Positions 18,801 to 27,089 of a stretch of 64,000 bases of DNA are shown here, one piece after another. A model generated the notes under the pieces. The model was not told the origin of the DNA and did not search any database. It saw only the letters and a program-made list of their open reading frames with translations. The DNA lies in assembly GCA_963822175.1 (NCBI GenBank), contig CAWGGJ010000013.1, forward strand, positions 77,106 to 141,105, read 5' to 3'. This DNA is from FEB-25 sp963822175. GTDB taxonomy: Bacteria; Chloroflexota; Anaerolineae; Anaerolineales; UBA4823. The translations under genes were made by a program, and so were the position numbers. How positions within the stretch are numbered: the stretch's first letter is position 1; every line of letters begins with the position of its first letter.

Positions 18801-19071
18801 TTCCCTGTATAACTTTACCCGGTGCAGGTACCTCGCCGCCGCCGGATGATGTGGTCGTTTGAAGATCACGCAGGTCACCATTATATTCTGTCGGGTAGAC
18901 GGGTTGACTGGTAAACGGGCCGTGGATATCCAGTGGGGTTGAGTCTTGTTTTTGGATCGCTGCTTGTGCTTTGTTTAAATTTGTTTGCGGCACGAGCAAG
19001 CCTGTTAGAAGTCCAAAGATTGCAAGGACTGTCAACGCCATTGTCCAGAATTTTCTGGATGGGTGATTCAT
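15805..19071 (-). CDS. Large secreted multi-domain protein with PKD domain and LPL tail
   Basis: About 1088 residues. ATG 19071 has GGAGGT ten bases upstream; an in-frame TTG at 19089 overlaps that site and is unlikely. A signal peptide (LTVLAIFGLLTGLLVP) is followed by a ~440-residue domain starting HPPDTNGDVGPVHYIQTVN. Next come a carboxypeptidase-regulatory/Cna-B-like domain (GTIAGFVYNSVTDQPVVG), a CARDB-like region, a jelly-roll-like domain (FFNDVEGGAAGWTTGG), a PKD domain (FSATPTEGVAPLTVVFTN, WQFGDG) and an Fn3-like domain (LISPADGSWTGSPVTFVW). The C-terminus, FGKFFLPLTQK, resembles that of the 48.9 kb secreted protein. It is probably surface-exposed and could bind glycans or proteins; no catalytic residues were recognised. 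Confidence 0.82.
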   Translation of the reverse strand: MNHPSRKFWTMALTVLAIFGLLTGLLVPQTNLNKAQAAIQKQDSTPLDIHGPFTSQPVYPTEYNGDLRDLQTTTSSGGGEVPAPGKVIQGNITSTTPWVDPVAQQSFSQGQMPAPIIDFDGLNIADGGGWHPPDTNGDVGPVHYIQTVNIAIGIYDKATGAELLNLPYNTFFQNAPSPCNNQNRGDVIVLYDPMVDRWVVTDFSLPSGGPYYECIAVSQSGDPVSGGWWFYALQAGAAGSSWHDYPKLGVWADGWYMTANMFDPWIGARVWALDRTSMIGGGPLNEIHFDCGASCASLLPANFRGSPPPEGSPEYFASLNFPNSLSLFEFHADWVNPGNSSFTWTADIPVEPFQITWDIPQKNTTQMLDSLADRLMMQLQYRQLSDGTEALYVNHSVSSGGVVGVRWYEVHDPGGNPVLFQQGTYQPDNNYRWMGSIAADKEGNIAVGYSVSSTDMFPAIRYAGRLAGETPGILTQNEASLIEGTGSQTGSNRWGDYSAMTVDPVDDCTFWYTQEYFKITSGNWETRIGSFRFPSCGQPKGTIAGFVYNSVTDQPVVGVPVVATGASYTFSTQTDADGYFSISVMAGSYDLTAGPLLPGYPGTDVANGVPVVVDETTNQDFYLDPAPSLVHDGITLADPYGNNNSYAEPGEQNLQLSESLFNQGATTSTQITAKVTSLTAGVTVNTADSTYADIAAGESGLNFTPYVFSIDSSVACGTDLNFQAVVTDTYTTYNTAFSLNASIVLPRQDLFFNDVEGGAAGWTTGGSPNSWAITTNQSHTPTHSWTDSPAGDYQNNANNWVRTPAYDLSGKRHVQVSGWFKYALEAGWDYAYLEYSLNGGGTWNTANPLATFNGSQTDWWFELVDAPELDNQANVALRIHLVSDGGVTEDGIYVDDMALSYEPYICTYTPLDADFSATPTEGVAPLTVVFTNTSSGDFTDSLWQFGDGLTSTLESPTHIYDQAGAYTVTLTISGTSGTDTLVRPNYITVSAPAPDAPTLISPADGSWTGSPVTFVWQPADGGPPAEGYVLYLDDSPVVTTTETTATLAISPWAHTWYVVATNASGSSLPSATWSFDVFGKFFLPLTQK

Positions 19072-19272
19072 ATGAATTTTTACCTCCAAAAGATGGGATT
19101 GGGATAGGGAAGTTTATCAGAATAAGGTTAATCTAATATTAGTAACCTCATCCAAATAGGTAGAAATGATTAAGAATATCAATCCCATAACAGATTGCGT
19201 TTTACACCCGTGATTTCACTTTCTTTGATAGAATTTATTGACTACCATAATCGAAAAATCAGGAGAGCTTCT

Positions 19273-20202
19273 ATGCAGGAAGATGTCGTTCTGGTGAAGG
19301 ATTTTCGGAAAGTTTACGGGGACACCGTTGCCGTAGACGGGATAAGTTTTGAGGTTCACCGGGGGGAGATTTTCGGACTGTTGGGTCCCAATGGGGCTGG
19401 GAAGACCACTACCATGGAAAGCCTGGAAGGACTGAGAAGCCCCACAGCTGGCTCATTGAGCATCATGAATGTTGATCCGACCCATGCCCCAGGTCGTTTG
19501 CGCGATCTGATCGGCGTCCAGCTGCAATCCTCAGGGCTTCCGGGCAGCATGACCCCTCGTGAGGCCATGGAGTTTTTCTGTGCTTACCACCAGGTGTCCC
19601 CACGACAAGACTTGCTGGATCGGTTGGGTTTAGGCGAGAAAAAAGCTTCGCAATTCTCCACCCTCTCTACCGGCCAGCAAAGACGCCTTTCCCTGGCGCT
19701 TGCCATTGCCCATGATCCACCCGTTGTACTGCTGGATGAGCCAACTGCTGGCCTGGATGTTGGTTCGCGGGTTGAATTGCATGAAGTCATGCGGGAGCTT
19801 AAAGCCAGGGGAACAACCATCATCCTTGCCACGCACGATATGGCAGAAGCAGAGAAAATGACTGATCGGGTAGCCATCCTGCTAAAAGGCAGGATCGCGG
19901 TCACGGGCACGCCAACCCAGCTGACCGCCACTGGTAGTGGGTTGGTCAAGGTTTCTGTCTCCTCGGAAAATGGGTGTTTGAAGGAAAACACAGAGGATTT
20001 TCCAGAGGTTTCCCAACAAATTGTCAAGGAAGAATATGTCATCTATTACAGTCGCGATGCCGGGGAGACGGTGCCCGCTGTCCTGGGTTACCTCAAGAAT
20101 CATGAAGACCGTCTGGTTGATCTTCGTGTGGAACGACCCTCGCTGGAGGATCGATTTCTTGAGATTACCCAACCTGATGAAGCCAAAGGAGGTCGCTCAT
20201 GA
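19273..20202 (+). CDS. ABC transporter ATP-binding protein (ABC-2 type exporter)
   Basis: A 309-residue ATPase of the drug/antibiotic exporter class (CcmA/DrrA-like). It shows Walker A GPNGAGKTTT, signature LSTGQQRRLSLALAIA, Walker B VVLLDEPTAGLD and the switch His (ILATHDMAEAEKM), followed by the C-terminal extension typical of this class. ATG 19273 has AGGAG eight bases upstream; the frame is open upstream to 19195 without a ribosome site. It overlaps the permease gene by four bases (ATGA), indicating translational coupling. The substrate is unknown. Confidence 0.92.
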   Translation: MQEDVVLVKDFRKVYGDTVAVDGISFEVHRGEIFGLLGPNGAGKTTTMESLEGLRSPTAGSLSIMNVDPTHAPGRLRDLIGVQLQSSGLPGSMTPREAMEFFCAYHQVSPRQDLLDRLGLGEKKASQFSTLSTGQQRRLSLALAIAHDPPVVLLDEPTAGLDVGSRVELHEVMRELKARGTTIILATHDMAEAEKMTDRVAILLKGRIAVTGTPTQLTATGSGLVKVSVSSENGCLKENTEDFPEVSQQIVKEEYVIYYSRDAGETVPAVLGYLKNHEDRLVDLRVERPSLEDRFLEITQPDEAKGGRS

Positions 20203-21014
20203 CCGCATTTTTTTACCATTTTATGTACGATTTTCGCACCGGTCTGCGGGATAAATCCCTCCTGCTGTTGAATTATCTCTTTCCAATTGGTGTTTATTTA
20301 ATATTGGGACTGCTCATGACAGGGTTAAATCCTACCTTTGCCGCCACCATGATCCCAGCGATGATCCTTGTAGCGATCATGTCGTGTACCTTATTGGGCT
20401 TACCCAATCCGATCGTGGCTTCACGCGAAGCCGGGATATTTCGCAGCTTCAAGATCAATGGTGTCCCGGCGCTTTCGATCGCCACTATTCCGGTGTTAAG
20501 CAGTTTTGTGCATATATTCCTTGTGTCCATGGTGATCACTTTCACTGCAGGACCATTTTTCAATGCTGGCATCCCGGTAAATTGGGGATATTTTGTGTTG
20601 ATATTAATTCTGACTGCATTCACCTTTGCCAGCCTTGGCTTATTGATTGGTGTTGTGGCACCCAATTTAAGCGCAGTTCCCCTCCTCAGCCAATCAATCT
20701 TTTTACCTTCCATGTTGCTGGGGGGTCTCATGATCCCATCCAGCATGCTCCCTCCGGTTCTGTATCGCATATCCTTCCTTCTGCCAACCAGTTATGCCAT
20801 GAGTGCCTGGCAGGGCTTAGCATTTGGCATGACCCCAGCGATCGATCCGGTATGGTCACTGGTTATTCTAACCCTCAGCGGTGTGATCGCCTTTGCGGCG
20901 TCAATTTACTTATTCACCTGGGATAGTAAGAACAAACAAAAAAGTCGAAATCCACTGCTAGGGTTATTGGCATTGCTCCCATTTGTATTAGGCGCCATCT
21001 TTTTAGCTGGTTGA
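20199..21014 (+). CDS. ABC-2 type transporter permease
   Basis: A 271-residue membrane protein with six predicted segments, including LLLLNYLFPIGVYLILGLLM near the N-terminus and an ABC-2 signature region around FLPSMLLGGLMIPSSMLPP. It starts by four-base overlap with the ATPase gene, and the two should form one exporter (homodimeric ATPase and permease). AGGAGG in the end of the ATPase gene acts as its ribosome site. No substrate clue is present. Confidence 0.9.
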   Translation: MTAFFYHFMYDFRTGLRDKSLLLLNYLFPIGVYLILGLLMTGLNPTFAATMIPAMILVAIMSCTLLGLPNPIVASREAGIFRSFKINGVPALSIATIPVLSSFVHIFLVSMVITFTAGPFFNAGIPVNWGYFVLILILTAFTFASLGLLIGVVAPNLSAVPLLSQSIFLPSMLLGGLMIPSSMLPPVLYRISFLLPTSYAMSAWQGLAFGMTPAIDPVWSLVILTLSGVIAFAASIYLFTWDSKNKQKSRNPLLGLLALLPFVLGAIFLAG

Positions 21015-21152
21015 TCATTAAAATAAGTCAAAAATATTCATACTCGCTTAATCACACTTATTTGCATAAATGATGTATGATTTATATATCCAGGCAGAGT
21101 AGCTTGGTAAATTTATCTCATCAAATTCAAATGAGAAGAAAGGAGCACAACC

Positions 21153-21347
21153 ATGGCATTTAGCTTTAAAAACTCGAAGGGGCAAACCTACTTTCTCCAT
21201 GCCACGACACGTGTCCTAAAGAGTGGTAAGAACCAGCATCTCTATTACTTTGCGAAGACTCAAAAGGCAGGAGCACTAGACGCTGTCCCCCAGGGGTACA
21301 TGGTGACCGAAAGCAAGACTGGTCTACCTGTACTTAAGAAAAAGTAA
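21153..21347 (+). CDS. Small conserved basic protein, 64 residues
   Basis: A 64-residue Lys-rich protein. Conserved-looking parts are FSFKNSKGQTYFLHATTRVL, LYYFAKTQKAGALDAVPQGY and ESKTGLPVLKKK. I associate this pattern with small uncharacterised proteins of Chloroflexota and have no function for it. It has a good AGAAAGGAGC ribosome site before ATG 21153 and its own upstream region (about 140 bases), so it is probably expressed alone. It is soluble, without a signal peptide or membrane segment. Confidence 0.75.
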   Translation: MAFSFKNSKGQTYFLHATTRVLKSGKNQHLYYFAKTQKAGALDAVPQGYMVTESKTGLPVLKKK

Positions 21348-21457
21348 GGTATAAATAAGACCACTGGAATAATTACTTGCCATTGGTTAACCGGACCCCA
21401 GTTGGTACTTGGTATTCGTTATCCCCACTGGGTCATTGATATTTATTTTGTTCTAAA

Positions 21458-21481
21458 GACGCACTTCCCAGGAAGTGCGTC
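21458..21481. terminator. Bidirectional hairpin terminator
   Basis: Perfect 11-bp arms (GACGCACTTCC, 21458-21468 and 21471-21481) followed by GGGTTTT. It lies between the small plus-strand gene and the convergent HD-GYP gene. Confidence 0.8.
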
Positions 21482-21501
21482 GGGTTTTAATCAGCCAGGC
21501 A

Positions 21502-22977
21502 TCATTGGCTGAAAAATGCTTCCACCACTTGTGGATCAAAATGCCTGCCGGATTCCATCTGGATATAATCCAGTGCCTGTCGTTCCGGCCATGCGTAGCG
21601 ATAGGGTCGGTCAGAAGTAAGTGCGTCCCAAACATCCACCACTGCAAAAATTCGCGCCGACATGGGGATTTCATTCCCTTTTAATTTGCGCGGGTAACCA
21701 TTTCCGTCCCATTTTTCGTGGTGGCAATATGGAATTTCCATCGCAGGGTTGAGATAATCGATGGTCTTCAACATCTCGTATGCATGAAGAGGATGTTGCC
21801 GCATGATCTCCCATTCATTTGGTGTGAGCGGCCCTGGTTTTAATAAGATCGAATCTGGAATGCCCATCTTACCAATATCGTGCAGCAATGCCCCGCGGCG
21901 AATATGTTGAAGGGTTTCGCCTCGAATCCCTACCTTGTCTGCAACGCGCAGGGTCATTTCAATCACCCGGTGGGCATGTCCGACTGTCTCACGGTCACGT
22001 AATTCTAATGCTTTTGCCCAGCCTTCCAGGGTGGCATCATAGGCAACGGAGATTTCGGTATTTGAGTCTTGTAATTGCTCGAACAGTGTTGAATTGTCAA
22101 TGGCAATCGCTGCCTGCCCAGCCAGAGCTTCGAGAAATTCCAGCCGTTCCTGGTCAATCAACCGATCTGTACGCAGGAAAACCTCGAGCACCCCTTTTAT
22201 GTGCCCTTTGGCAACCAGTGGTACACCATAATAGACTTTGAACCCCTCAGCTTCAATAGGAAGAGGATTGCTTGCATCAATATTCATGACCGTCAGATCG
22301 GGAATATGTATCGTTTTACGGGTTTGTGCCGCTCTACCAGCGTAACCTTTACCAATTTGTATCGTTGAGTGCAGGAATGAGTCGGTAAAAAATCCACGGG
22401 TGGCTTCATATTCCAGACCTTGGATATCAGGCTTGTGGAGCAAGATCGCGGCAGCATCCACACTAAGCTGCGACATGATCTGTTCCAGCAGGATTCCCAG
22501 AGTAAACTGCAGATCTGGTCCTGCCGAGATGGCAGTATCAATCGCCCGCAATGCCTGAAAACGGCGTACCTGGCGTTGGATCTTTTCTTCAGCCATCTTC
22601 CAATCTGTAATGTCAGTGATAAACCCCTCCAGGTGTTGCCGGTGGCCATTATCACCGTCAGAGCTCATGCCAAGCTCGCGCACCCATTTAACCTGTCGGT
22701 TTCGGGTGTGAATGCGGTATACCAGTTCGAAGGATTTTTGTTGCACAAACGCGTTCTGAAGGTTGATCCAGACCATTTCCCTGTCATCGGGATAGATCAA
22801 ATCACCATATGCAGTAATTTGGTTCATGATCAGGTCATTAGGTTCATACCCTGTCAATGCTATGCAACCTCTACTGACATACTCAAGGGTGTGATTCCAG
22901 TCATTCCGGCATCGATAAACCATGCCAGGGATGTGATCAAGCAGTCCATTAAAGCGGGGAGAAATCTCCCTCACCAC
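21502..22977 (-). CDS. PAS-GAF-HD-GYP protein, putative c-di-GMP phosphodiesterase
   Basis: A 491-residue cytoplasmic signalling protein. A PAS domain (~10-128; GMVYRCRNDWNHTLEYVS, ending in GFITDITDWK) is followed by a GAF domain (~150-300) and a C-terminal HD-GYP domain. The HD-GYP core is complete: LLHDIGKMGIPD, MRQHPLHAYEML, CHHEKWDGNGYP and DVWDALTSDRPYR. The expected activity is hydrolysis of c-di-GMP controlled by ligand binding to PAS or GAF. The GTG start at 22977 has no clear ribosome site nearby, so the first residues are uncertain. It lies 61 bases after the leader-like protein gene on the same strand. Confidence 0.9.
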   Translation of the reverse strand: MVREISPRFNGLLDHIPGMVYRCRNDWNHTLEYVSRGCIALTGYEPNDLIMNQITAYGDLIYPDDREMVWINLQNAFVQQKSFELVYRIHTRNRQVKWVRELGMSSDGDNGHRQHLEGFITDITDWKMAEEKIQRQVRRFQALRAIDTAISAGPDLQFTLGILLEQIMSQLSVDAAAILLHKPDIQGLEYEATRGFFTDSFLHSTIQIGKGYAGRAAQTRKTIHIPDLTVMNIDASNPLPIEAEGFKVYYGVPLVAKGHIKGVLEVFLRTDRLIDQERLEFLEALAGQAAIAIDNSTLFEQLQDSNTEISVAYDATLEGWAKALELRDRETVGHAHRVIEMTLRVADKVGIRGETLQHIRRGALLHDIGKMGIPDSILLKPGPLTPNEWEIMRQHPLHAYEMLKTIDYLNPAMEIPYCHHEKWDGNGYPRKLKGNEIPMSARIFAVVDVWDALTSDRPYRYAWPERQALDYIQMESGRHFDPQVVEAFFSQ

Positions 22978-23038
22978 AACATCTGTGTCCAGGATAGCAC
23001 TTCCTTACAGTAAAAGAGATGATGATAAATTTGCGATC

Positions 23039-23371
23039 TTAATTTACACGAACCATCTGAGGCACGGGTTCGACTGGCAGTTTCACCCTGCTCTCCTGTT
23101 TAAGGTTCTGCTGGTAGGTGACCATATTTGCTGCCAGATCAACCAGGCTGGTTGGGCGAATGGAAAATAGCCAGCTTCGATCCTCGGGATTCAGGTTAAA
23201 TTTTTCACCTTGATAACCTGATGAAACCGCAATCTCCGGGTTTACCAGCAGCATATTGCGAAAGCTCTTGCTCACCACCGCCGCGCTGAGCAACCGGTTC
23301 AGCTCATCATTACGCGATGGGTAATCAAGCTGTTCGCTCAGTTGTGTAACAGGGGTATCAATAAGTAACAT
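23039..23371 (-). CDS. Leader-peptide-like (NHLP/Os1348-like) protein
   Basis: About 110 residues from ATG 23371, chosen because GAGGT lies ten bases upstream; ATG 23392 would add seven residues. The middle reads LNRLLSAAVVSKSFRNMLL, then NPEIAVSSGYQGEKFNL and PEDRSWLFSIRPTSLVDLA. This resembles the helical leader region of nitrile-hydratase-like and Os1348-type precursor peptides, in which F-R-x-x-L-L-x-x-P-x-x-A-V and a late P-E-x-x recur. The C-terminal tail (RVKLPVEPVPQMVRVN) is short with no Cys, Ser or Thr cluster. It sits between a 47-residue peptide gene and a c-di-GMP gene. A precursor or a small adaptor are both possible. Confidence 0.6.
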   Translation of the reverse strand: MLLIDTPVTQLSEQLDYPSRNDELNRLLSAAVVSKSFRNMLLVNPEIAVSSGYQGEKFNLNPEDRSWLFSIRPTSLVDLAANMVTYQQNLKQESRVKLPVEPVPQMVRVN

Positions 23372-23454
23372 TGGATTTACCTCGCGAATCATTATTTATG
23401 GGGTTAGATAATTTAGTTATCCTGATCATTGGTCGACAATGTGTGGTGGGATGA

Positions 23455-23598
23455 TTATCCACTCACATCTCCACCAATGGGTAAGCCAAGGATAACACCA
23501 CCTGAGGCGGCAAGGGCAATAACCATGAAGGCCAATCGGAAATAGCGGGAATCGAGCTGGGACAGTTTAAAATATAAAGCAGAAAGGCAGGTGTTCAT
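23455..23598 (-). CDS. 47-residue hydrophobic peptide
   Basis: This small gene starts at ATG 23598 with GAGGAG nine bases upstream and ends at TAA 23455-23457. The N-terminal part is polar (MNTCLSALYFKLSQLDSRYF). It is followed by one hydrophobic segment (LAFMVIALAASGGVILGLP) and a Gly-rich end (IGGDVSG). It could be a single-pass membrane peptide or a secreted signal peptide-like product. A terminator separates it from the large regulator gene upstream, so it has its own transcript. The strong ribosome site and position between two real genes argue for expression; I know no family. Confidence 0.6.
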   Translation of the reverse strand: MNTCLSALYFKLSQLDSRYFRLAFMVIALAASGGVILGLPIGGDVSG

Positions 23599-23689
23599 TT
23601 GAATATCTCCTCTAGAAAAAGTATTTGGTTGAACTTGGTTTCTATATTATTACACAATCATGTCCTCTATACTGTCATTTAAAGATTAA

Positions 23690-23716
23690 GAAAATCCCCA
23701 ATTTATGGGGATTTTC
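23690..23716 (-). terminator. Terminator of the STAND-SARP regulator gene
   Basis: Perfect arms GAAAATCCCC (23690-23699) and GGGGATTTTC (23707-23716), 18 bases after the regulator stop. On the minus strand the hairpin runs into a T-rich tract. Confidence 0.75.
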
Positions 23717-23733
23717 AAGGTTTTATTGCATAT

Positions 23734-26700
23734 CTAGCGGATAAGTTTATATAAGTTAATGGTTTCAGGAGAGGGTTCTAGACCAAGCTCATCAAGCAAG
23801 AACTGTTTGCATAGCTCATATTGGTTGGCAACCCCCGACCGGTTGCCCAGGGCAGCGTAGGCTTGCATGGCGATGCGATGAGCCAATTCCATGCAGTGAT
23901 TCTCTGCCATTATGGTCTGGCAATGAATCAATGCTGTTTGCGGTTCATCATTTTCGAGGTAGAGCTGTGCCAGGGATAGCAAGGCGTGTTCATGCATCTG
24001 GGATAATTTCCCCCTCTCAGTCATTACCCAAGAGCCTTCTCCCTCAGGGAAAAATTCACCCTGATATATCTGAATGGCTTCCTGTAATATCTCAAGCTTC
24101 CTGGCAGGCGTATCAGCTTTGCCAGCCTGCCCGATCTTGTGTTCGAATTCCTGGACGTCATAGCTGTAATCCATGTCACCATTGAATGCGTAGCGGTGTT
24201 CAGTGCTGATGATCACATCCTGGCCAAGTGCATACCTCAGGTAATAAATAGTGTTCCTGAACTGTAAGCGCAATTGCTCTGTCGAGCTTTCTGGCCATAA
24301 TATGACCCCAATTTCCTCCCTGGTCATGCCTTTGTTTACATGGGTAAGCAATAAGAAGAATAGCTCGCGGGCGCGTTTCTGGTTGACCCAAGTTGGGCTG
24401 GTCACTGGCTTGGCATCTACTTTAACCTGTGATTTGCCCAATGCAAAAATACTTAATCTTGGCGGGATGAGTAAGACCGTGGCAGCATGGGGGCGTAATT
24501 TTCGACGTAGAGAACTAAGGTGGCGCTCAAAACTTTCAATCTGGCTTAGCAACTTCACTGCTGCCTGACCGATGTTTTCATCCGTGTCATATTTTTTTAG
24601 CTCATCCTTGGCATTTCTTCCCACAACGATCAAAGGCTGGATGCTGGTTAGGTTCTTCACCAAGCCAAGTGCTTGTTCCATGCTGGAGCGGGCTTTTTGT
24701 TGATCCTTAACCAGGGAATAGACCCGACTTGATAGCAAGGCTGCACTGGCAGCTTCCAGGATTTGTCCACCTGCGGAAAACAGGGAAAAAGCATCCGAAA
24801 GCAGATCGACGGAATTATTTAGCTTATGTTCAGCCAGCGCAAGGCTCCCTGCCTCCATTGCCCATAGACTTTTCTCAAAATTGGATTGGCTTTTTTGGGT
24901 CAAACCTTCTGCAGATCGAAGATAAACGCTAGCCCTAGAATAATTTCCTTCGCGCCTGGCAAGGGCACACTCTGCTAGATCAATATTTAATAATAAGAAA
25001 TGATCATCCAGAGTCTGACAGGCTTCACGCGTCTGTTGATATGCGTCCCTGGCACTGTCGTTTGCTTCCAGATCGGCGTACAGGTTGCCCAGGTTGAACA
25101 ACAGGTAGGCTTCACTGCGTAGGATGCCGTTGCTCCTTGCCAGGGTAAGTGCTTGCTCATACAACTTTGCTGCTTCGACATAATTTCCAGATAAATGGTG
25201 CAGGCTGCCGAGGTTGTTTAATACAAAGGATTGCCGGGTGGCATTCCGGACTTCCTGCCAATATGCCAATGCTTTTTCGTTATGGCTAACAGCCTGTTGG
25301 GTGTTTCCCTGGTATTGGCAGCAGATCCCCAATTCCATATGTACCATGGCAGTATTTTGCTCATCATTAAGGGATTGAAATATGACTAGTGATTGGTTGA
25401 GCAGCTCATAAGCATTGTTCAGCATACCCTGGTGATATTGGCTCATCCCTGTCGCTCGTAATGCACCTGCCCTGACGGAGTCCAGCGATTTATCACCTTG
25501 GGATAGCGTGAGTGCCTCGGTGCCATCCTGGATAGAGGCCTGGTAATTGCCCATATAACGATGAGCTGATGCCCGCCTGGCAAGCGTCTGGGCTAATCCT
25601 GAAAAATCCAGCTGGGACCGCTGCATAGCTTCCGCTTGGTTCAGGAATTCCAGGCTTTTTTCAACCTGACCCTGGACCAGTAATATGGTTCCTTTATGTG
25701 AGATCAGGGTCGGGCGTGTATCAATGATATCGCCCGGCAGCTCGTCGATCCATTTTGCCAGGATGGCAAATTGCGCGTTACGGATCAGTGATGTTCCGGC
25801 TTGCTCGATCAGATTTGCTATGGCAGATACATCTTTGATGCGTTCATACAGGGTATAAGCCCGTCCCCACTCTTCACGCTCTGTGTAGACGATAGCGATC
25901 CTGCGCAATAAATCCTCAAGCTGGCCAGGTCTTTCCTTCTCAAATTGGGCGCGCAAAAATTCGCCGAATAAGTGATGGTAACGCAGCCACTTTCCATCCT
26001 CACCCACGGGAAGGACAAATAAGTTATTTTGCACCACCTGGGCAATCAATGACCGCCAATTGCCATCGGTTCCCCAGATGGAATTACACAGGTCTACATC
26101 AAATTCCACCAAAAATGATGTGCGGAGCAGGAAATCCCGTATCTCTTCTATTTGTTGATCCAGGATCTCTTGAGCCAGGTAGGTATATAGCTCTACCCCC
26201 GTCACCCGTGCTGCCCGCATCTGGTTGGTCATTCCCTGGCCCATAACCTGGGCGGAAAGCATCAGACCGGTGATCCATCCCTCCGTATCCCGGGCCAGAT
26301 CCTGCGAAGCCGCATCTGATAATGTGACGTGAAAGTATTGCAGCACGAAAGTCTGGATCTCTTCCGGGCGAAATGCCAGCTCTTCAAATCCTATACCACC
26401 CACCTGGGAACGTGCAACCAACAACGGCAGGTCTGGGAGGCTGAGTAAGGTGCGAGAACTGAGGATCAAATGACAATTCTCTGCCGCCTGGTTAATGAAC
26501 CGGTTGATGAACGCCTGGACTTCCCTCACATTGCTTACCAGGTGGTAATCATCCAGGATGATCAGGAAATGCTCTTGAATGTGTTCGTAAGCATCATTGA
26601 CGATCACCGAGACAAGCTGGTTGATATCGGGATTAAATTGGTTGATCGCTCTCAGTGCAGCCCTTGAGGCGTTGCCAAACTCAGGAAAACGTTGGTGCAA

Positions 26701-26955
26701 CGCAGCAATAAAGTAAGTAAAAAACCTTTCCGGTGTCTGGTCGAGGTCATCCACTGCATACCAGCACACCGGTAAATCCACCTGATAGGCAAAATCGATC
26801 AGTAGTGAGGTTTTTCCATACCCAGCTGGGGCAATTATCAGGATGAGTTTTTCATCCAGCAGGTCATAAAGCAGGTTGATCAGGCGCTGCCGGGTGAATA
26901 AATCTTTCCGGCGCTGTGGAAGAATTACTTTCGTGGGGGTTGGTTTTCTTGCCAT
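23734..26955 (-). CDS. STAND ATPase-TPR-SARP transcriptional regulator
   Basis: A 1073-residue MalT-like activator. Residues 1-~330 form a STAND NTPase with Walker A APAGYGKTSLL and Walker B HFLIILDDYHLV. Residues ~370-770 are TPR repeats (for example NLGSLHHLSGNYVEAAKLYE). The C-terminus is not LuxR-like but a SARP module: a winged helix (~835-920, including KRARELFFLLL and GMTREEIGVILWPE) and a bacterial transcriptional activation domain (~925-1070, ending ELCKQFLLDELGLEPSPET). Such proteins become active on ligand or partner binding to the TPR sensor. ATG 26955 is the only sensible start. A dyad overlaps its probable -10 box. It faces a peptide gene downstream on the same strand. Confidence 0.9.
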   Translation of the reverse strand: MARKPTPTKVILPQRRKDLFTRQRLINLLYDLLDEKLILIIAPAGYGKTSLLIDFAYQVDLPVCWYAVDDLDQTPERFFTYFIAALHQRFPEFGNASRAALRAINQFNPDINQLVSVIVNDAYEHIQEHFLIILDDYHLVSNVREVQAFINRFINQAAENCHLILSSRTLLSLPDLPLLVARSQVGGIGFEELAFRPEEIQTFVLQYFHVTLSDAASQDLARDTEGWITGLMLSAQVMGQGMTNQMRAARVTGVELYTYLAQEILDQQIEEIRDFLLRTSFLVEFDVDLCNSIWGTDGNWRSLIAQVVQNNLFVLPVGEDGKWLRYHHLFGEFLRAQFEKERPGQLEDLLRRIAIVYTEREEWGRAYTLYERIKDVSAIANLIEQAGTSLIRNAQFAILAKWIDELPGDIIDTRPTLISHKGTILLVQGQVEKSLEFLNQAEAMQRSQLDFSGLAQTLARRASAHRYMGNYQASIQDGTEALTLSQGDKSLDSVRAGALRATGMSQYHQGMLNNAYELLNQSLVIFQSLNDEQNTAMVHMELGICCQYQGNTQQAVSHNEKALAYWQEVRNATRQSFVLNNLGSLHHLSGNYVEAAKLYEQALTLARSNGILRSEAYLLFNLGNLYADLEANDSARDAYQQTREACQTLDDHFLLLNIDLAECALARREGNYSRASVYLRSAEGLTQKSQSNFEKSLWAMEAGSLALAEHKLNNSVDLLSDAFSLFSAGGQILEAASAALLSSRVYSLVKDQQKARSSMEQALGLVKNLTSIQPLIVVGRNAKDELKKYDTDENIGQAAVKLLSQIESFERHLSSLRRKLRPHAATVLLIPPRLSIFALGKSQVKVDAKPVTSPTWVNQKRARELFFLLLTHVNKGMTREEIGVILWPESSTEQLRLQFRNTIYYLRYALGQDVIISTEHRYAFNGDMDYSYDVQEFEHKIGQAGKADTPARKLEILQEAIQIYQGEFFPEGEGSWVMTERGKLSQMHEHALLSLAQLYLENDEPQTALIHCQTIMAENHCMELAHRIAMQAYAALGNRSGVANQYELCKQFLLDELGLEPSPETINLYKLIR

Positions 26956-26988
26956 CGTTGTTGCGGTTGGATGAATTCCAACTATTTT

Positions 26989-27003
26989 TAGTATAGCATA
27001 CTA
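26989..27003 (-). promoter_or_regulatory. Dyad overlapping the -10 box of the SARP regulator
   Basis: TAGTAT-AGC-ATACTA is a perfect 15-base dyad, 34 bases upstream of ATG 26955. On the minus strand it includes TATACT, a good -10 element, so a protein bound here would block the promoter. Autoregulation is a guess. Confidence 0.45.
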
Positions 27004-27089
27004 CCATCGTTTTCATTCCATGTTGTGTCCCAGAGAAAACAAATAGACCTGTCCCTGATTTACTATAAACTTAGGCAAGATAGCGGTAT

